This document shows positions 7,421-16,574 of a DNA stretch of 64,000 bases, one piece after another; position 1 is the stretch's first letter, and each line of letters opens with the position of its first letter. This stretch comes from Oscillospiraceae bacterium (GTDB taxonomy: Bacteria; Bacillota; Clostridia; Saccharofermentanales; Saccharofermentanaceae). Both the position numbers and the translations under genes were made by a program. The DNA lies in assembly GCA_902788505.1 (NCBI GenBank), contig CADAKH010000003.1, forward strand, positions 1-64,000, in the 5' to 3' direction. The notes under the pieces are model-generated. The model was given only the letters and a program-made list of their open reading frames with translations, did no database searches and had not been told where the DNA came from.

Positions 7421-10243
7421 GTGGGAAAAGTTAGTCCAATAATGAGAGAAAAAAGCGGCACTTTTGAAGTGCTGAAAGAATACTGGCCCCAATTTCTCCT
7501 GGCATTTCTGTTCCCGACACTGTCGGTTCTTGCGGGGTTTGCAGTAACCGGGTGCTATCCTTTTGGCGACAGAATGATCCTTACTGTCGATCTCTATCAC
7601 CAGTATGCCCCTTTTCTTATAGCCTTCAGAGACAAGGTTCTGTCGGGAGAATCTTTATTTTACAGCTGGAATGACGGTTTGGGACAGGAATACCTGGCTG
7701 CATACGCGAATTATGCTGCCAGCCCTTTGAATGTCTTTGCTCTTTTCTTTACGGCAAAGACCATGCCTGTGTTTATCATGTTCGTAACATGTGTCCGGGC
7801 AGGTCTTGCTTCGATCTTTATGATGCTGTTCCTTTCCGCCAACGATAACAAGAGAATTGATAATATAACCGTGGTTTTCAGTTCTTCTTACGCTTTGTGC
7901 GGTTGGTTTATTTCATACTTCTGGAACATAATGTGGTGCGATGCGGTAGTATTACTCCCGTTGATAATGCTGGGATTAAGAAAGCTGCTTATAGAGAAAA
8001 AGTGTGGATTATATGCAATATCACTTGCTGTTGCCATTGTGAGCAATTACTATACCGGCTATTTCCTTTGTTTATTTCTTGTGCTTTTCGCGCCGTCCTA
8101 TTATGTTTGCCTGTATTCCCGTGAGAAGCCGAAAGGCGATCCGGGAAGACTGTGTTTTAAGACTTTTGCGGGTGCTGCTGGCCGTTTTGCTTTATCAAGT
8201 GTTCTGGCTGCCGGCACTTCAGCCGTTTTGACCATCCCGACATATCTTATTTTAAGGAACAGCTCTGCAACTACTGACAAGTTCAGTATGGATTATGCTT
8301 TGCAGAATAATCTCTTCGACTTTTTCGGAAGATTAATGGTAGCTGCCAATCCCAATATCAGAGACGGAATGGCTAATGTTTACAGCGGACTGGTTATAGT
8401 CCTTCTTTTGCCGCTGTTTTTCCTTCTCCCTTCAAAGACGGGAATAAAACTCAAGCATAAGATCGTATTTGGTTCGCTCCTTATGATCATGTATCTGAGT
8501 TTTACAAACCGTACACTTAATTTTATTTGGCACGGCATGCATTTTCCGAATCAGATATCCTACAGAGAATCATTCCTTATGAGTTTTCTGCTCGTGTTCA
8601 TCGGATTTCTTACCATCAGACGTATCAGAAGCCTTGGAGCTAAATATGTCGCAGGAACAGTTATGAGTTCTGCCGCGTTTCTTATACTTTTCGAGAAGTT
8701 TGGCACCGGAAATGAGGGTTATATTCAGATTGGCGCCACACTTTTGTTCCTCATTGTACAGGGTGCTGCACTTCATACGGTAAGCAACATTAAATCAGGG
8801 AAGAGCGAATTCTTCTGTGAGACACTTCTGACGGTAACCATGATGGTTGAGATGTTCGCCGCTACGCTTGGTTCTATTGGCCTGGTTTGCTATCACGAAG
8901 GCTTTCCAAGCTATCCTGCATATGGCAAGCACAAAGATGAAGTTTATTCGTATGCGACAGAAGTGGAAGGCACTGAAGGCCATATGAACTTCGAGCGAAC
9001 TGAGATTTTCCCGAATAATGTGTGCAATCTTCAGTCTATGTATGATGTTAAGGGCTTTTCGGTTTTTTCATCCACCACACGTGAAAGTTTAGTTAAATAC
9101 ATGAGAAACTACGGTTTCCATAATAATGGTATTAACGGAATGCGAAATGCAGGACTTACACGCGTTACCGCAACACTTCTTAATGTACGGAATCTGGTTG
9201 CAATCGAAAACAGTCAGAGTGTCCCGCCGTTCTATGAACAGGATTTTAAAGATAAGCATATTACCGCATGGGGAAATCCCGATGCATTCAGTATAGGCTT
9301 TATGACGGATCCCGCAGTTCTTGATTATGCTCCTGATTTTGATAACAACCTTGATGTTTTTGATAAAACGAACGGATGGGTCAACAGCATGGGGGCACCT
9401 GATGTTTACAAGCCCGTCAAGCTTACACCGGTTTCGTCGTCAGGACTTTCTACTTCTGACAAAAACAATGAAGTTATAGTTTACGGTTCAGCTGGAAGTG
9501 CAAATAACAGCGGTTACTCATTTACGCTGACAATAGACGATGCAGAGATCGGTTCTGATGTTTATGTTTATGCAAATGCCCGCAAAGGCGGAAATGTTAA
9601 GATAACCAATGGAAGAAGTACCAGGAGATTCGAGATAAGAAGCTACCAGATAATTTGTCTTGGAGTATATGACGGAAATCCAATTGAACTTGAAGTAAAG
9701 TATTTCGAGTCGCCCGGATCTTCGATTTTTGTATACGGATACCAGCTGGATCAGGCCGGCTATGCCAACATGCTTGAAACATTAGGTGATGAGCAGCTCG
9801 ATGTAACGACATACGATACTACCTCGTTATCCGGCCATATCGATGTAAAAGAAGATGGTCTTTTATTCCTGTCGATACCATATGCTGAAGGCTGGTCAGC
9901 AGAAGTAGACGGTAAACCTGCCGAGATCGTTCCTGTCCAGAATGCTCTCATGGGAATCATGCTTGATAAAGGAAGTCACGATGTTGCATTGAAATATACT
10001 CCTGCAGGGTTTAAGGAAGGAGCTTTGATCAGTTTTGCTTCTGTATTCGGTATTACTTTATTAATAGCTGTTCCTGCCTTGGTAAGAAAAAAGAAATCTA
10101 AAGTGGCTGTTGTTTCAGAGCAGACCGGTGAAGAAAACAAAGGATTGTCTGAATCTGTAATAGAGGAGGTCCCTGTTTCCGAGTTGCTGGATCAGGCCGA
10201 AGATTTAATTGAACCGGAGAAACCGGAGGAGTCAGATGATTAA
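7421..10243 (+). CDS. yfhO: YfhO family polytopic membrane protein
   Basis: A 940-residue protein. About twelve membrane segments fill residues 20-480. A large exported domain (about 490-880) follows, then a final membrane segment (about 885-905) and an acidic cytoplasmic tail. The N-terminal segment DLYHQYAPFLIAFRDKVL and WNDGLGQEYLAAYANY are typical of YfhO, a GT-C-like family linked to glycosylation of lipoteichoic acid and other surface polymers. The Asp in TVDLYHQY is the likely catalytic or lipid-sugar-binding acid. The exported domain ends with the common YfhO motif FLSIPYAEGWSAEVDGK. Starts at GTG 7421 after an AGGGG site; an ATG at 7442 is the alternative. The next gene's ATG overlaps this stop. 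Confidence 0.88.
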   Translation: MGKVSPIMREKSGTFEVLKEYWPQFLLAFLFPTLSVLAGFAVTGCYPFGDRMILTVDLYHQYAPFLIAFRDKVLSGESLFYSWNDGLGQEYLAAYANYAASPLNVFALFFTAKTMPVFIMFVTCVRAGLASIFMMLFLSANDNKRIDNITVVFSSSYALCGWFISYFWNIMWCDAVVLLPLIMLGLRKLLIEKKCGLYAISLAVAIVSNYYTGYFLCLFLVLFAPSYYVCLYSREKPKGDPGRLCFKTFAGAAGRFALSSVLAAGTSAVLTIPTYLILRNSSATTDKFSMDYALQNNLFDFFGRLMVAANPNIRDGMANVYSGLVIVLLLPLFFLLPSKTGIKLKHKIVFGSLLMIMYLSFTNRTLNFIWHGMHFPNQISYRESFLMSFLLVFIGFLTIRRIRSLGAKYVAGTVMSSAAFLILFEKFGTGNEGYIQIGATLLFLIVQGAALHTVSNIKSGKSEFFCETLLTVTMMVEMFAATLGSIGLVCYHEGFPSYPAYGKHKDEVYSYATEVEGTEGHMNFERTEIFPNNVCNLQSMYDVKGFSVFSSTTRESLVKYMRNYGFHNNGINGMRNAGLTRVTATLLNVRNLVAIENSQSVPPFYEQDFKDKHITAWGNPDAFSIGFMTDPAVLDYAPDFDNNLDVFDKTNGWVNSMGAPDVYKPVKLTPVSSSGLSTSDKNNEVIVYGSAGSANNSGYSFTLTIDDAEIGSDVYVYANARKGGNVKITNGRSTRRFEIRSYQIICLGVYDGNPIELEVKYFESPGSSIFVYGYQLDQAGYANMLETLGDEQLDVTTYDTTSLSGHIDVKEDGLLFLSIPYAEGWSAEVDGKPAEIVPVQNALMGIMLDKGSHDVALKYTPAGFKEGALISFASVFGITLLIAVPALVRKKKSKVAVVSEQTGEENKGLSESVIEEVPVSELLDQAEDLIEPEKPEESDD

Positions 10244-12521
10244 GGCAAAAGAAAAGTTTAAAACATATGACGGTGTAGTCTTTTGCTTTATAGCATCAGT
10301 CATAATTGCAGTTATTTCTCTGAATATCGGTCTGTTGACTGAGCCGGGGAAAATACTGCCTGTCGGACTTTCAATGAGAAGCGGCGATATGAGCAGTAAT
10401 ATCCTTCGCGGAATAGATCTTGCCATAGAAGATCTGGATCTCATCAGGTCAGGCAATGCCGCATCCGAATTGTGGCGTCTTCTTACATTTATTCATTTGG
10501 ATCCGTTCTTTTATTTAGCGCTGCTCCTTCCTCAGGCAGCTGAAAAAACAGTTCTTCTTGTCGGATACTATGTCAGATTCGGACTTTGCTGTTCAGCCAT
10601 GTATTTCTTTATGTCTGAACACATTAAACTGTCCAGGCTTTTTTCGGCTCTCCTGGCCGTGATGTATGCATTTTCTTCTCAAATTGTTTTGACAGCACAA
10701 TTTGCATCGCTTATGAATATGTCAATTATGATTCCGGTGCTGATGTCGGCATTTGATTCCTATCTGCAAAAGAGAACATGGAAGGCATTTGCTTATGTAT
10801 GCCTTGGTTCTTTCGGATTGGCTGTAACCGGCGGATACGGACTTATATCCGGTATTCCGCTTATGATCCTTATTGCACTTCTTATGTGTATTAGTTTATA
10901 CAGTACATTTAAGATGGCTGTTACTTCCTGGCTCAAGCTTTTAGGCGGAATGTTAACCGGACTTGCTTTATCCGCGGTGTTTGCACTGCCCGGACTGCTT
11001 TCAATGAGAATAAAAGTGGATGTAGCGGAAAGCTTTAAGAATGCGAAGGTGAATTACACCGTTTTCGAATGGATAAGGGGTACATTCCTTTTGCGTTCCG
11101 GCAGTATATATCAGAACACTTCACCACTGTTTTATGTGGGAATACTTACTTTGATCGCTGTTATTGCTTTTGCTCTTAATGAGATTATTCCGGTCAGACT
11201 GAAAGTTGCCGCTTCTGCAATAATAATTGTTATTCATGCCGTATGCTGTTCTTCATTTTTAAACGAGGTTGTCAGTGTTTTCGGAACGGCACCGCTGTTG
11301 AATTCATCAAAACTGATCTTTATGGAAGCCGTAGTCTTTTTCGTAGCAGGCATAGGGATTAGAAACATAAAGGGCCTAGGCCGTGGTGAATATATTGCTT
11401 CATGCCTTATTCCGCTGTTTTTTCTTGTTATATCAGGAAATTCCACATCCGGAACCACATTTGCCAGTCCGATAGTTATATCCACTTTTCTCGGGATAAT
11501 TATCGAAGCATCTTTGTTTTATGCCCTTGCAAAAGAAAAGATCTCCCGCAAGGGAAAATACATTGTGCTTATTGCTTTATTCTTATGTGTTGGAGTGAAT
11601 GCTTCCTTTATTATTTTTAATAACACAATTCAAAAAGCAGCTGTTGATGAATACTTTAAAGTGAGCTACGGAAACGCTGATACTGAAAACCTGATCTTTG
11701 ATAATGATTCGGATATTCCGTTATTAAATGATAACAACAAATACCAGTTAGTTCCGGCAGATTTAAGTGTATTGATGACAGGGGAATCAGTTGTTGATGA
11801 CATTAATAATATGTCTTTAAGAGCCGCTGGCGGAAAACTCTTTGAAGAGATTTATCTTAAGCCTTCCGATAAGAAGGAAACTCATTTGGACGGTATGAAT
11901 ACATACTTGCTGAAAGAAGGAATCAATGACTTGGCCTTTTGTCCGTTTACTGTGGAGGATGGAGAGAGACTGTTCATATACTGTAATGCCGTAAATGGTG
12001 CTTCAGTAAGTATTGATTCCGGCAATGGTGAATCAACAAGAGCATTTACAGGCCCGTTTATAACCGCTATTGATTCTCAGCCGGGGGAAGTTACATTGGT
12101 TTTCTCAATCAAGTCGCAAGGCGAAGATGCCTGCCGGATATCCTTGCTGAAATTGAATGAAGATGTTCTATCTGGTCTTGACGCGCTTTCCGGAAATGCA
12201 GACAGTGCAGATTTCCTGATAGATGTATCGGGTGTAAATGGAAGGTGTACGGTTATCTTGCCTTACGCTTACGATGATACGAAGATCAAGGTCAATGGTA
12301 TTTCCTGCGATACATTTGAGTTCTGCGGAAAGCTTGCAGCGTCATTTGTATGTAATTCCGACAGCATAATGGAGGTTTCGATAGAGCGGAAAGCTTCAGG
12401 AATCGCACCCGGAATAATGATCAGTGCTTTCGCGGCAGCCTTCCTTATCGCAATTCCTGCGTTCCATATGTATAATAAAAAGAAGAATGTATCCGTCGAA
12501 GGGACAGACACAAATGCTTAG
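10236..12521 (+). CDS. Second, divergent YfhO-like membrane protein
   Basis: A 761-residue protein with about twelve membrane segments (residues 10-435), an exported C-terminal region and one last membrane segment near the end (APGIMISAFAAAFLIAIPAF). Architecture and segment order follow the upstream YfhO protein. However, the D-x-Y-H-Q-Y catalytic-type segment is replaced by a region reading LRGIDLAIEDLDLI, so it may act on another substrate or serve as a partner subunit. GGAGGA lies 5 nt before ATG 10236, which overlaps the upstream stop. An upstream in-frame start at 10209 has no comparable site. Also overlaps the next gene by 8 nt, so the three genes are translated together. Confidence 0.75.
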   Translation: MIKAKEKFKTYDGVVFCFIASVIIAVISLNIGLLTEPGKILPVGLSMRSGDMSSNILRGIDLAIEDLDLIRSGNAASELWRLLTFIHLDPFFYLALLLPQAAEKTVLLVGYYVRFGLCCSAMYFFMSEHIKLSRLFSALLAVMYAFSSQIVLTAQFASLMNMSIMIPVLMSAFDSYLQKRTWKAFAYVCLGSFGLAVTGGYGLISGIPLMILIALLMCISLYSTFKMAVTSWLKLLGGMLTGLALSAVFALPGLLSMRIKVDVAESFKNAKVNYTVFEWIRGTFLLRSGSIYQNTSPLFYVGILTLIAVIAFALNEIIPVRLKVAASAIIIVIHAVCCSSFLNEVVSVFGTAPLLNSSKLIFMEAVVFFVAGIGIRNIKGLGRGEYIASCLIPLFFLVISGNSTSGTTFASPIVISTFLGIIIEASLFYALAKEKISRKGKYIVLIALFLCVGVNASFIIFNNTIQKAAVDEYFKVSYGNADTENLIFDNDSDIPLLNDNNKYQLVPADLSVLMTGESVVDDINNMSLRAAGGKLFEEIYLKPSDKKETHLDGMNTYLLKEGINDLAFCPFTVEDGERLFIYCNAVNGASVSIDSGNGESTRAFTGPFITAIDSQPGEVTLVFSIKSQGEDACRISLLKLNEDVLSGLDALSGNADSADFLIDVSGVNGRCTVILPYAYDDTKIKVNGISCDTFEFCGKLAASFVCNSDSIMEVSIERKASGIAPGIMISAFAAAFLIAIPAFHMYNKKKNVSVEGTDTNA

Positions 12522-13503
12522 CAGGAAGATTACAGACGGCACGGAATTTGTTGTATTTGATATGGAATGGAACCAGCCGATGCCGGGCAAGGAGTATTCC
12601 TTTGATGTCAGCAAGCTTACCGGAGAGATCATTGAAATAGGTGCCTTAAAGTACATTTATGATAACGGAGAACTTATTTACAAAGACTCATTTTCGACAG
12701 ATATTGTTCCGGTCAAGTACACCAAGCTTCATTATCACGTAAAAAAAGTAACCCACAAAAAGAATTCTGATCTTTTAAAAGGGATTCCCTTCAAAGATGC
12801 TTATTCACAATTTAAGGCTTTTTGCGGAGATGCTATCCTTGTCGGGTGGGGAAGCTCAGATCCGTCTATGCTCAAGATGAATCTTGAATTCTTTGATATG
12901 GATCCGAAACTGGACATGTTTTTTCTTGATCTCCAACCGATCTTTTCCCTGTTTGCCGGACTTCAGGGTACTCAAAGAAGCGTTGAAGCAGCGGTCGATT
13001 TCTATAACATTGAGAAAAATGAGATTTTTCACAGTGCTACTGCAGATGCACATTATACCGGTGCGGTTTTTGAAGAAATCTTTAAACACAATAAGCCATC
13101 GGAAGTAATATCTGCTATTTCAAGTTCATCTATAGATCCTGATGTGCCCTCGGATTTCAGTTTTGTCGGTCCTGAGTGCCTTGATGGTACAAGCGCTTTT
13201 GCGACATCTAAAAACTTTATGAACGAATGTCCGCTCTGCGGAAAGAAATTATCTGTTAAGATACCGTGTTTCAGGATCAGGAAATCACAGTATGCTCTGT
13301 TAGAATGCAGAGAACACGGTGAACTCTTTTCCAGGACAAGAGTCAAGAAAAACAAGGCCGGGAATTACTATGCAGCTGCGGTTATGCGCTTTGCCACGCA
13401 AAACGATTACTGGCTTGTGGCATCTAAAAAAGAAGAATTTGACAAGTACGGGGAGAAGGGTAAACCCGTTGAAAAGACAGAAGACGACGAGAAAGAAATA
13501 TAA
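12514..13503 (+). CDS. DEDDh-family 3'-5' exonuclease with zinc-ribbon-like tail
   Basis: A 329-residue protein beginning MLSRKITDG. The DEDDh exonuclease core (residues about 10-200) shows Exo I (FDMEWNQ), Exo II (VGWGSSDPSML) and Exo III with the H-x4-D form (HSATADAHYT). It is therefore a single-strand or RNA 3' exonuclease of the DnaQ/KapD class. A C-terminal module (about 235-275) has CPLCGKK and a later CREHG, resembling a zinc ribbon that could bind nucleic acid. ATG 12514 overlaps the upstream stop codon; the longer reading frame opening at 12424 runs inside the YfhO-like gene and is unlikely. Its placement with two envelope glycosylation genes is not explained by its function. Confidence 0.82.
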   Translation: MLSRKITDGTEFVVFDMEWNQPMPGKEYSFDVSKLTGEIIEIGALKYIYDNGELIYKDSFSTDIVPVKYTKLHYHVKKVTHKKNSDLLKGIPFKDAYSQFKAFCGDAILVGWGSSDPSMLKMNLEFFDMDPKLDMFFLDLQPIFSLFAGLQGTQRSVEAAVDFYNIEKNEIFHSATADAHYTGAVFEEIFKHNKPSEVISAISSSSIDPDVPSDFSFVGPECLDGTSAFATSKNFMNECPLCGKKLSVKIPCFRIRKSQYALLECREHGELFSRTRVKKNKAGNYYAAAVMRFATQNDYWLVASKKEEFDKYGEKGKPVEKTEDDEKEI

Positions 13504-13516
13504 AATGTAAACGAAA

Positions 13517-13591
13517 TGTTAACAAACTATGTAAAAAAAGTTAGCAAAGTTCGAATTTTCTGTTGAAATTTGAATTGGGATAGCTTAAAAT
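13517..13591 (+). promoter_or_regulatory. Promoter and paired TTAACAAA-like repeats upstream of the PilX-like gene
   Basis: TTGAAA (13563-13568), a 17-bp spacer and TAAAAT (13586-13591) form a strong sigma-A-type promoter. Upstream are TGTTAACAAA (13517-13526) and GTTAGCAAA (13540-13548), with repeat cores 22 bp apart. The second core begins 22 bp before the -35 box. The same arrangement occurs before the minor-pilin operon at 27101-27173. A shared DNA-binding regulator is inferred. The leader from the -10 box to the ATG is about 95 nt. Confidence 0.6.
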
Positions 13592-13685
13592 AGGCATAGG
13601 AAATAAGGAGTATTGTGCGGGGTATTCTCGACAGACTCGATTAAATAAGTAACATCAGACACTAAACGCAAGGAAGGTGCTTCTT

Positions 13686-16007
13686 ATGATTAAAAGATTA
13701 GGTAAAGCTAAGAAACGCAAGCAGGGCGCAATTCTTATATTCGTAGTCCTGATTTTGGCGCTTGCTATGATTTTTATTGCATCTGCCATGATGCTTACGC
13801 AGTCTACAAGGACCCGTTTGTATGAACGCACGATGTCTTCGCAGGCAAGGCTTACAGTTACTTCAGCTGCCGAGATTTTCCTTGAAGCACTTGAGACTCA
13901 GGAAATCACAGATGATCAGTTGGATTCTGTAATTAAGACATATCATGGTTCAGACAAGATCAGGATGGAAGTTCCGGGCGTTCCGGGTATGTCTTCTGAT
14001 CCTAACAATTGCACTGTGCTTGATATTTATTATCCTGACAGTGCTCACAAGCTTGTTAACTGTGATTTCACAACAACTATCGGCGATGAGACCGAAAGCG
14101 TTAGAATAGTCCTTAATACTAATAACAGTGGTCCTAACTACGGCAACCGTTTTAAGAATCAGATTGAAGTTAATGCGAATGTCTTAACAGAGACAATGCG
14201 TTTTTACCGTGGTGTAGGCATGTGGGATAAAACAAATCCAAAGCCTACAGATAACACGATCCTTTTGAGAGGTTATGGTACGGATTCCGGTGGTGGCGGA
14301 TATTTTTACTCAGATGTAGTATTTGCACCAGGTCAGCAATCACATTGGGGTTCCGATAACAATTTTTATGGAAATGTAGTCTTCCTCAAAGGAGCACAAT
14401 TCTATTCTTCTCACGATGCTGTTAAATATCATGGAGATTTGTATTTTATCGGTGATTCTGCTGATGATGCTGCTTTTCTTTATAAGGGCGGCGATGCTTC
14501 AAACGAATACAAAACAGGTAATTTTTCTAATGATAAGTTTGTATTCTTGAATAGATCAGTTCAAAGATCAGGCTTGGATGATCGAGAAGATGCCGATGAA
14601 AAAATAGAAGAAGTCATGAAAGGTTGGGATGATGACCATAATGTTACTGCTGCTAAGTCTTGTTATTTTGTAACATATGATTCTGATGCTGCAGCTATGA
14701 CTGAAGCCGAGAATCCTAAGAGAATAGTATTTAAAGCGACAACTACAGGAAACGATAATACCAGGCAGCATCAGCAGGACGCAAAGAAAAAATACAATGT
14801 TGATAACGCATGGGCATCGACTATAAATTACTCTTCACCTAGCGCTGACATGGTTGAGGTTAACGACAATCTGAAAATCTATTCTGCATCTGATTATTGT
14901 AATGTAAATAAAGCTTTCCCCTCTGATGTTGCTACGGTATTCAGCGACTTTAGCCCTGATGGTTACGAGACTGCTCCTACTGGCGGAGTTACTTTAAGCT
15001 ATGATACATATGCTAAAGATGGCACACCGATCGCTAAAAACACATTAATTCCTGCTGGTACGGAATACGAAGCAACACCGGTAACAAAGACATTCCCTTC
15101 TTGGTTAAGGGCAAATGGGGCTGAAGACGGAGCTATTCCTGCCACAAATACATTTGCATTGACAAAGACAAACCTTACATCAACGGCTTCAAGTCAGCAT
15201 CATAGCAGTTATGTCTATTTGGCTCCAAAGTATTATTATTTTACTGCTGATACTAACGAGGTTGGATACGAGTCTGGTACTGATCCTTTTGTCATTGCAA
15301 TTGATGGTTCTCATGCAAGCAGTTATCGTTTCTACTTTGCGGCAGACACCGTTTTCAATCTGGGTGCAGTAGTATTTGCAGTTTATAATGTTACTGATCA
15401 AACTACTCCGATTGTGTTTGTTTTGGAGCCTAATGCGTCTCTATATTTTGGCGGAGCTAATGACAGAGATGTTAGCAGCATTTGCAACTCAGGAATTATA
15501 TCTGTTCAGCATGTAGATGAAAATGGTGATGCTTGTTATTCAGATGCCGCGTCAATGGCTTCCTATATTCGCGGTACTTCTTACACAGACGAGATCTCAG
15601 ATTGGGGTGGCGGATATGTAGGTAAAAATGGTAATAATACCTTAACCGTTGAGTACCCCTATGCATATGATGGTGTAAGAAGACCTACAGCTTATTTATT
15701 CGGCACAGGTGGAAATACATTACGTATTGGTGATCGTTGTACTCTCGAAGCTTATGTCGGATTATATGGATCGGGAAGCACTTTCGGATTCAATAACTGT
15801 AATAGTGAAGGTTTACCGATATATATTTATGGACGACTTGAAACTAATAACTATGGTATACATGATTATACAGGTTCACCCGGAGGTTTGTGCATGCCGT
15901 ACTGTCCTCAGCCCGGTGGAGTTACTACTGGCGAAAAACAGACAGGACGTGCAAGATCAAAGTACAGTGTAGCTGATCTTCAGTTCTACAGAAATTTACC
16001 TGCATAA
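13686..16007 (+). CDS. Large PilX-like pilus-associated or surface protein
   Basis: A 773-residue protein. The N-terminus MIKRLGKAKKRKQG is followed by a hydrophobic helix AILIFVVLILALAMIFIAS. This matches PilX-type prepilin N-termini (basic leader, Gly, then hydrophobic helix without the Glu at +5 usual in major pilins). The rest is a long Gly/Ser/Thr/Asn/Tyr-rich exported region. Parallel short strands (GNVVFLKGAQF, HGDLYFIGDS, LRIGDRCTLEAYVGLYGSG) suggest a beta-helix, as in adhesins. Genes for pilus assembly lie 3.4 kb downstream and share its promoter pattern with the minor pilins. I infer a pilus-tip or adhesin component. AAGGAAGGTG precedes ATG 13686. An ATG 9 nt earlier is possible but overlaps the ribosome site. 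Confidence 0.65.
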   Translation: MIKRLGKAKKRKQGAILIFVVLILALAMIFIASAMMLTQSTRTRLYERTMSSQARLTVTSAAEIFLEALETQEITDDQLDSVIKTYHGSDKIRMEVPGVPGMSSDPNNCTVLDIYYPDSAHKLVNCDFTTTIGDETESVRIVLNTNNSGPNYGNRFKNQIEVNANVLTETMRFYRGVGMWDKTNPKPTDNTILLRGYGTDSGGGGYFYSDVVFAPGQQSHWGSDNNFYGNVVFLKGAQFYSSHDAVKYHGDLYFIGDSADDAAFLYKGGDASNEYKTGNFSNDKFVFLNRSVQRSGLDDREDADEKIEEVMKGWDDDHNVTAAKSCYFVTYDSDAAAMTEAENPKRIVFKATTTGNDNTRQHQQDAKKKYNVDNAWASTINYSSPSADMVEVNDNLKIYSASDYCNVNKAFPSDVATVFSDFSPDGYETAPTGGVTLSYDTYAKDGTPIAKNTLIPAGTEYEATPVTKTFPSWLRANGAEDGAIPATNTFALTKTNLTSTASSQHHSSYVYLAPKYYYFTADTNEVGYESGTDPFVIAIDGSHASSYRFYFAADTVFNLGAVVFAVYNVTDQTTPIVFVLEPNASLYFGGANDRDVSSICNSGIISVQHVDENGDACYSDAASMASYIRGTSYTDEISDWGGGYVGKNGNNTLTVEYPYAYDGVRRPTAYLFGTGGNTLRIGDRCTLEAYVGLYGSGSTFGFNNCNSEGLPIYIYGRLETNNYGIHDYTGSPGGLCMPYCPQPGGVTTGEKQTGRARSKYSVADLQFYRNLPA

Positions 16008-16037
16008 GTCCATTGTAGAAAACCATAAAGCGTCTTG

Positions 16038-16076
16038 GTTGTCTCGAAGTGATCTGATCACTTCGAGACAACTTTT
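16038..16076 (+). terminator. Strong terminator of the PilX-like gene
   Basis: A 17-bp perfect stem (16038-16054 with 16056-16072) containing GTTGTCTCGAAGTGATC, followed by TTTTATAT. The T-run is only on the plus-strand side. Confidence 0.85.
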
Positions 16077-16124
16077 ATATTGTGACAATAAGTGTTATTT
16101 GGGATATTTACTATATACTGATAA

Positions 16125-16574
16125 TTATTCAAGCACGAGAAATTCTGATAAATAAACTATATCTTCAGCAATAGTCTCGAAAGGCTGAATTGATAATTTG
16201 TTATCAGAGGAGCTAAAACTGACAGCATACTCTTTGATGCTGTCATCGTCAGCTATAACGATCTCACAATTATTTACGAGAGAAGTAAACGATTCATTTA
16301 AAGGATTACTTTTATCAAGAAGAAGTACACCTTTGTCAATTAAATATACTGTCAGGTTTTTAAAATTTGACTTTATTAAAGAATTGAAAATGGATTTAAG
16401 AAGTGTTCTTCCATGATCAGAATCGGATGAATAGTAATCATGTTTAATTAGAATATATTTAGTCGAAGAATCAGAATCATTCTTTTGTGGCATAACTTCG
16501 AGAACAATGCCATCAGAAAACTTTTCTACTTCCGGATCGGAATAATCAAGACTGTCTTTTTGATTGCTGTTCAT
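16125..16574 (-). CDS. DsrE-fold protein related to YedF, without the cysteine motif
   Basis: A 149-residue protein. From about residue 40 it follows the DsrE/YedF C-terminal pattern: a strand YILIKHDYYSS, a helix with LLKSIFNSLIKS, a strand LTVYLIDKGVLLL and a later strand CEIVIADDDS. In YedF-type selenium/sulfur proteins the last position carries a C-G-T-C motif; here it is A-D-D-D, so sulfur transfer is unlikely. ATG 16574 is chosen because GGGAGGG lies 7 nt upstream. A longer frame opening at 16667 has no comparable site. It begins inside the end of the DUF6062 gene (29-bp overlap) and is the last gene of the yebC operon. Function unknown. Confidence 0.65.
   Translation of the reverse strand: MNSNQKDSLDYSDPEVEKFSDGIVLEVMPQKNDSDSSTKYILIKHDYYSSDSDHGRTLLKSIFNSLIKSNFKNLTVYLIDKGVLLLDKSNPLNESFTSLVNNCEIVIADDDSIKEYAVSFSSSDNKLSIQPFETIAEDIVYLSEFLVLE

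Noticed and set aside
16125..16574. Annotation as a functional YedF sulfur/selenium transfer protein
   Set aside because: The cysteine motif is replaced by A-D-D-D, so only the fold is claimed.
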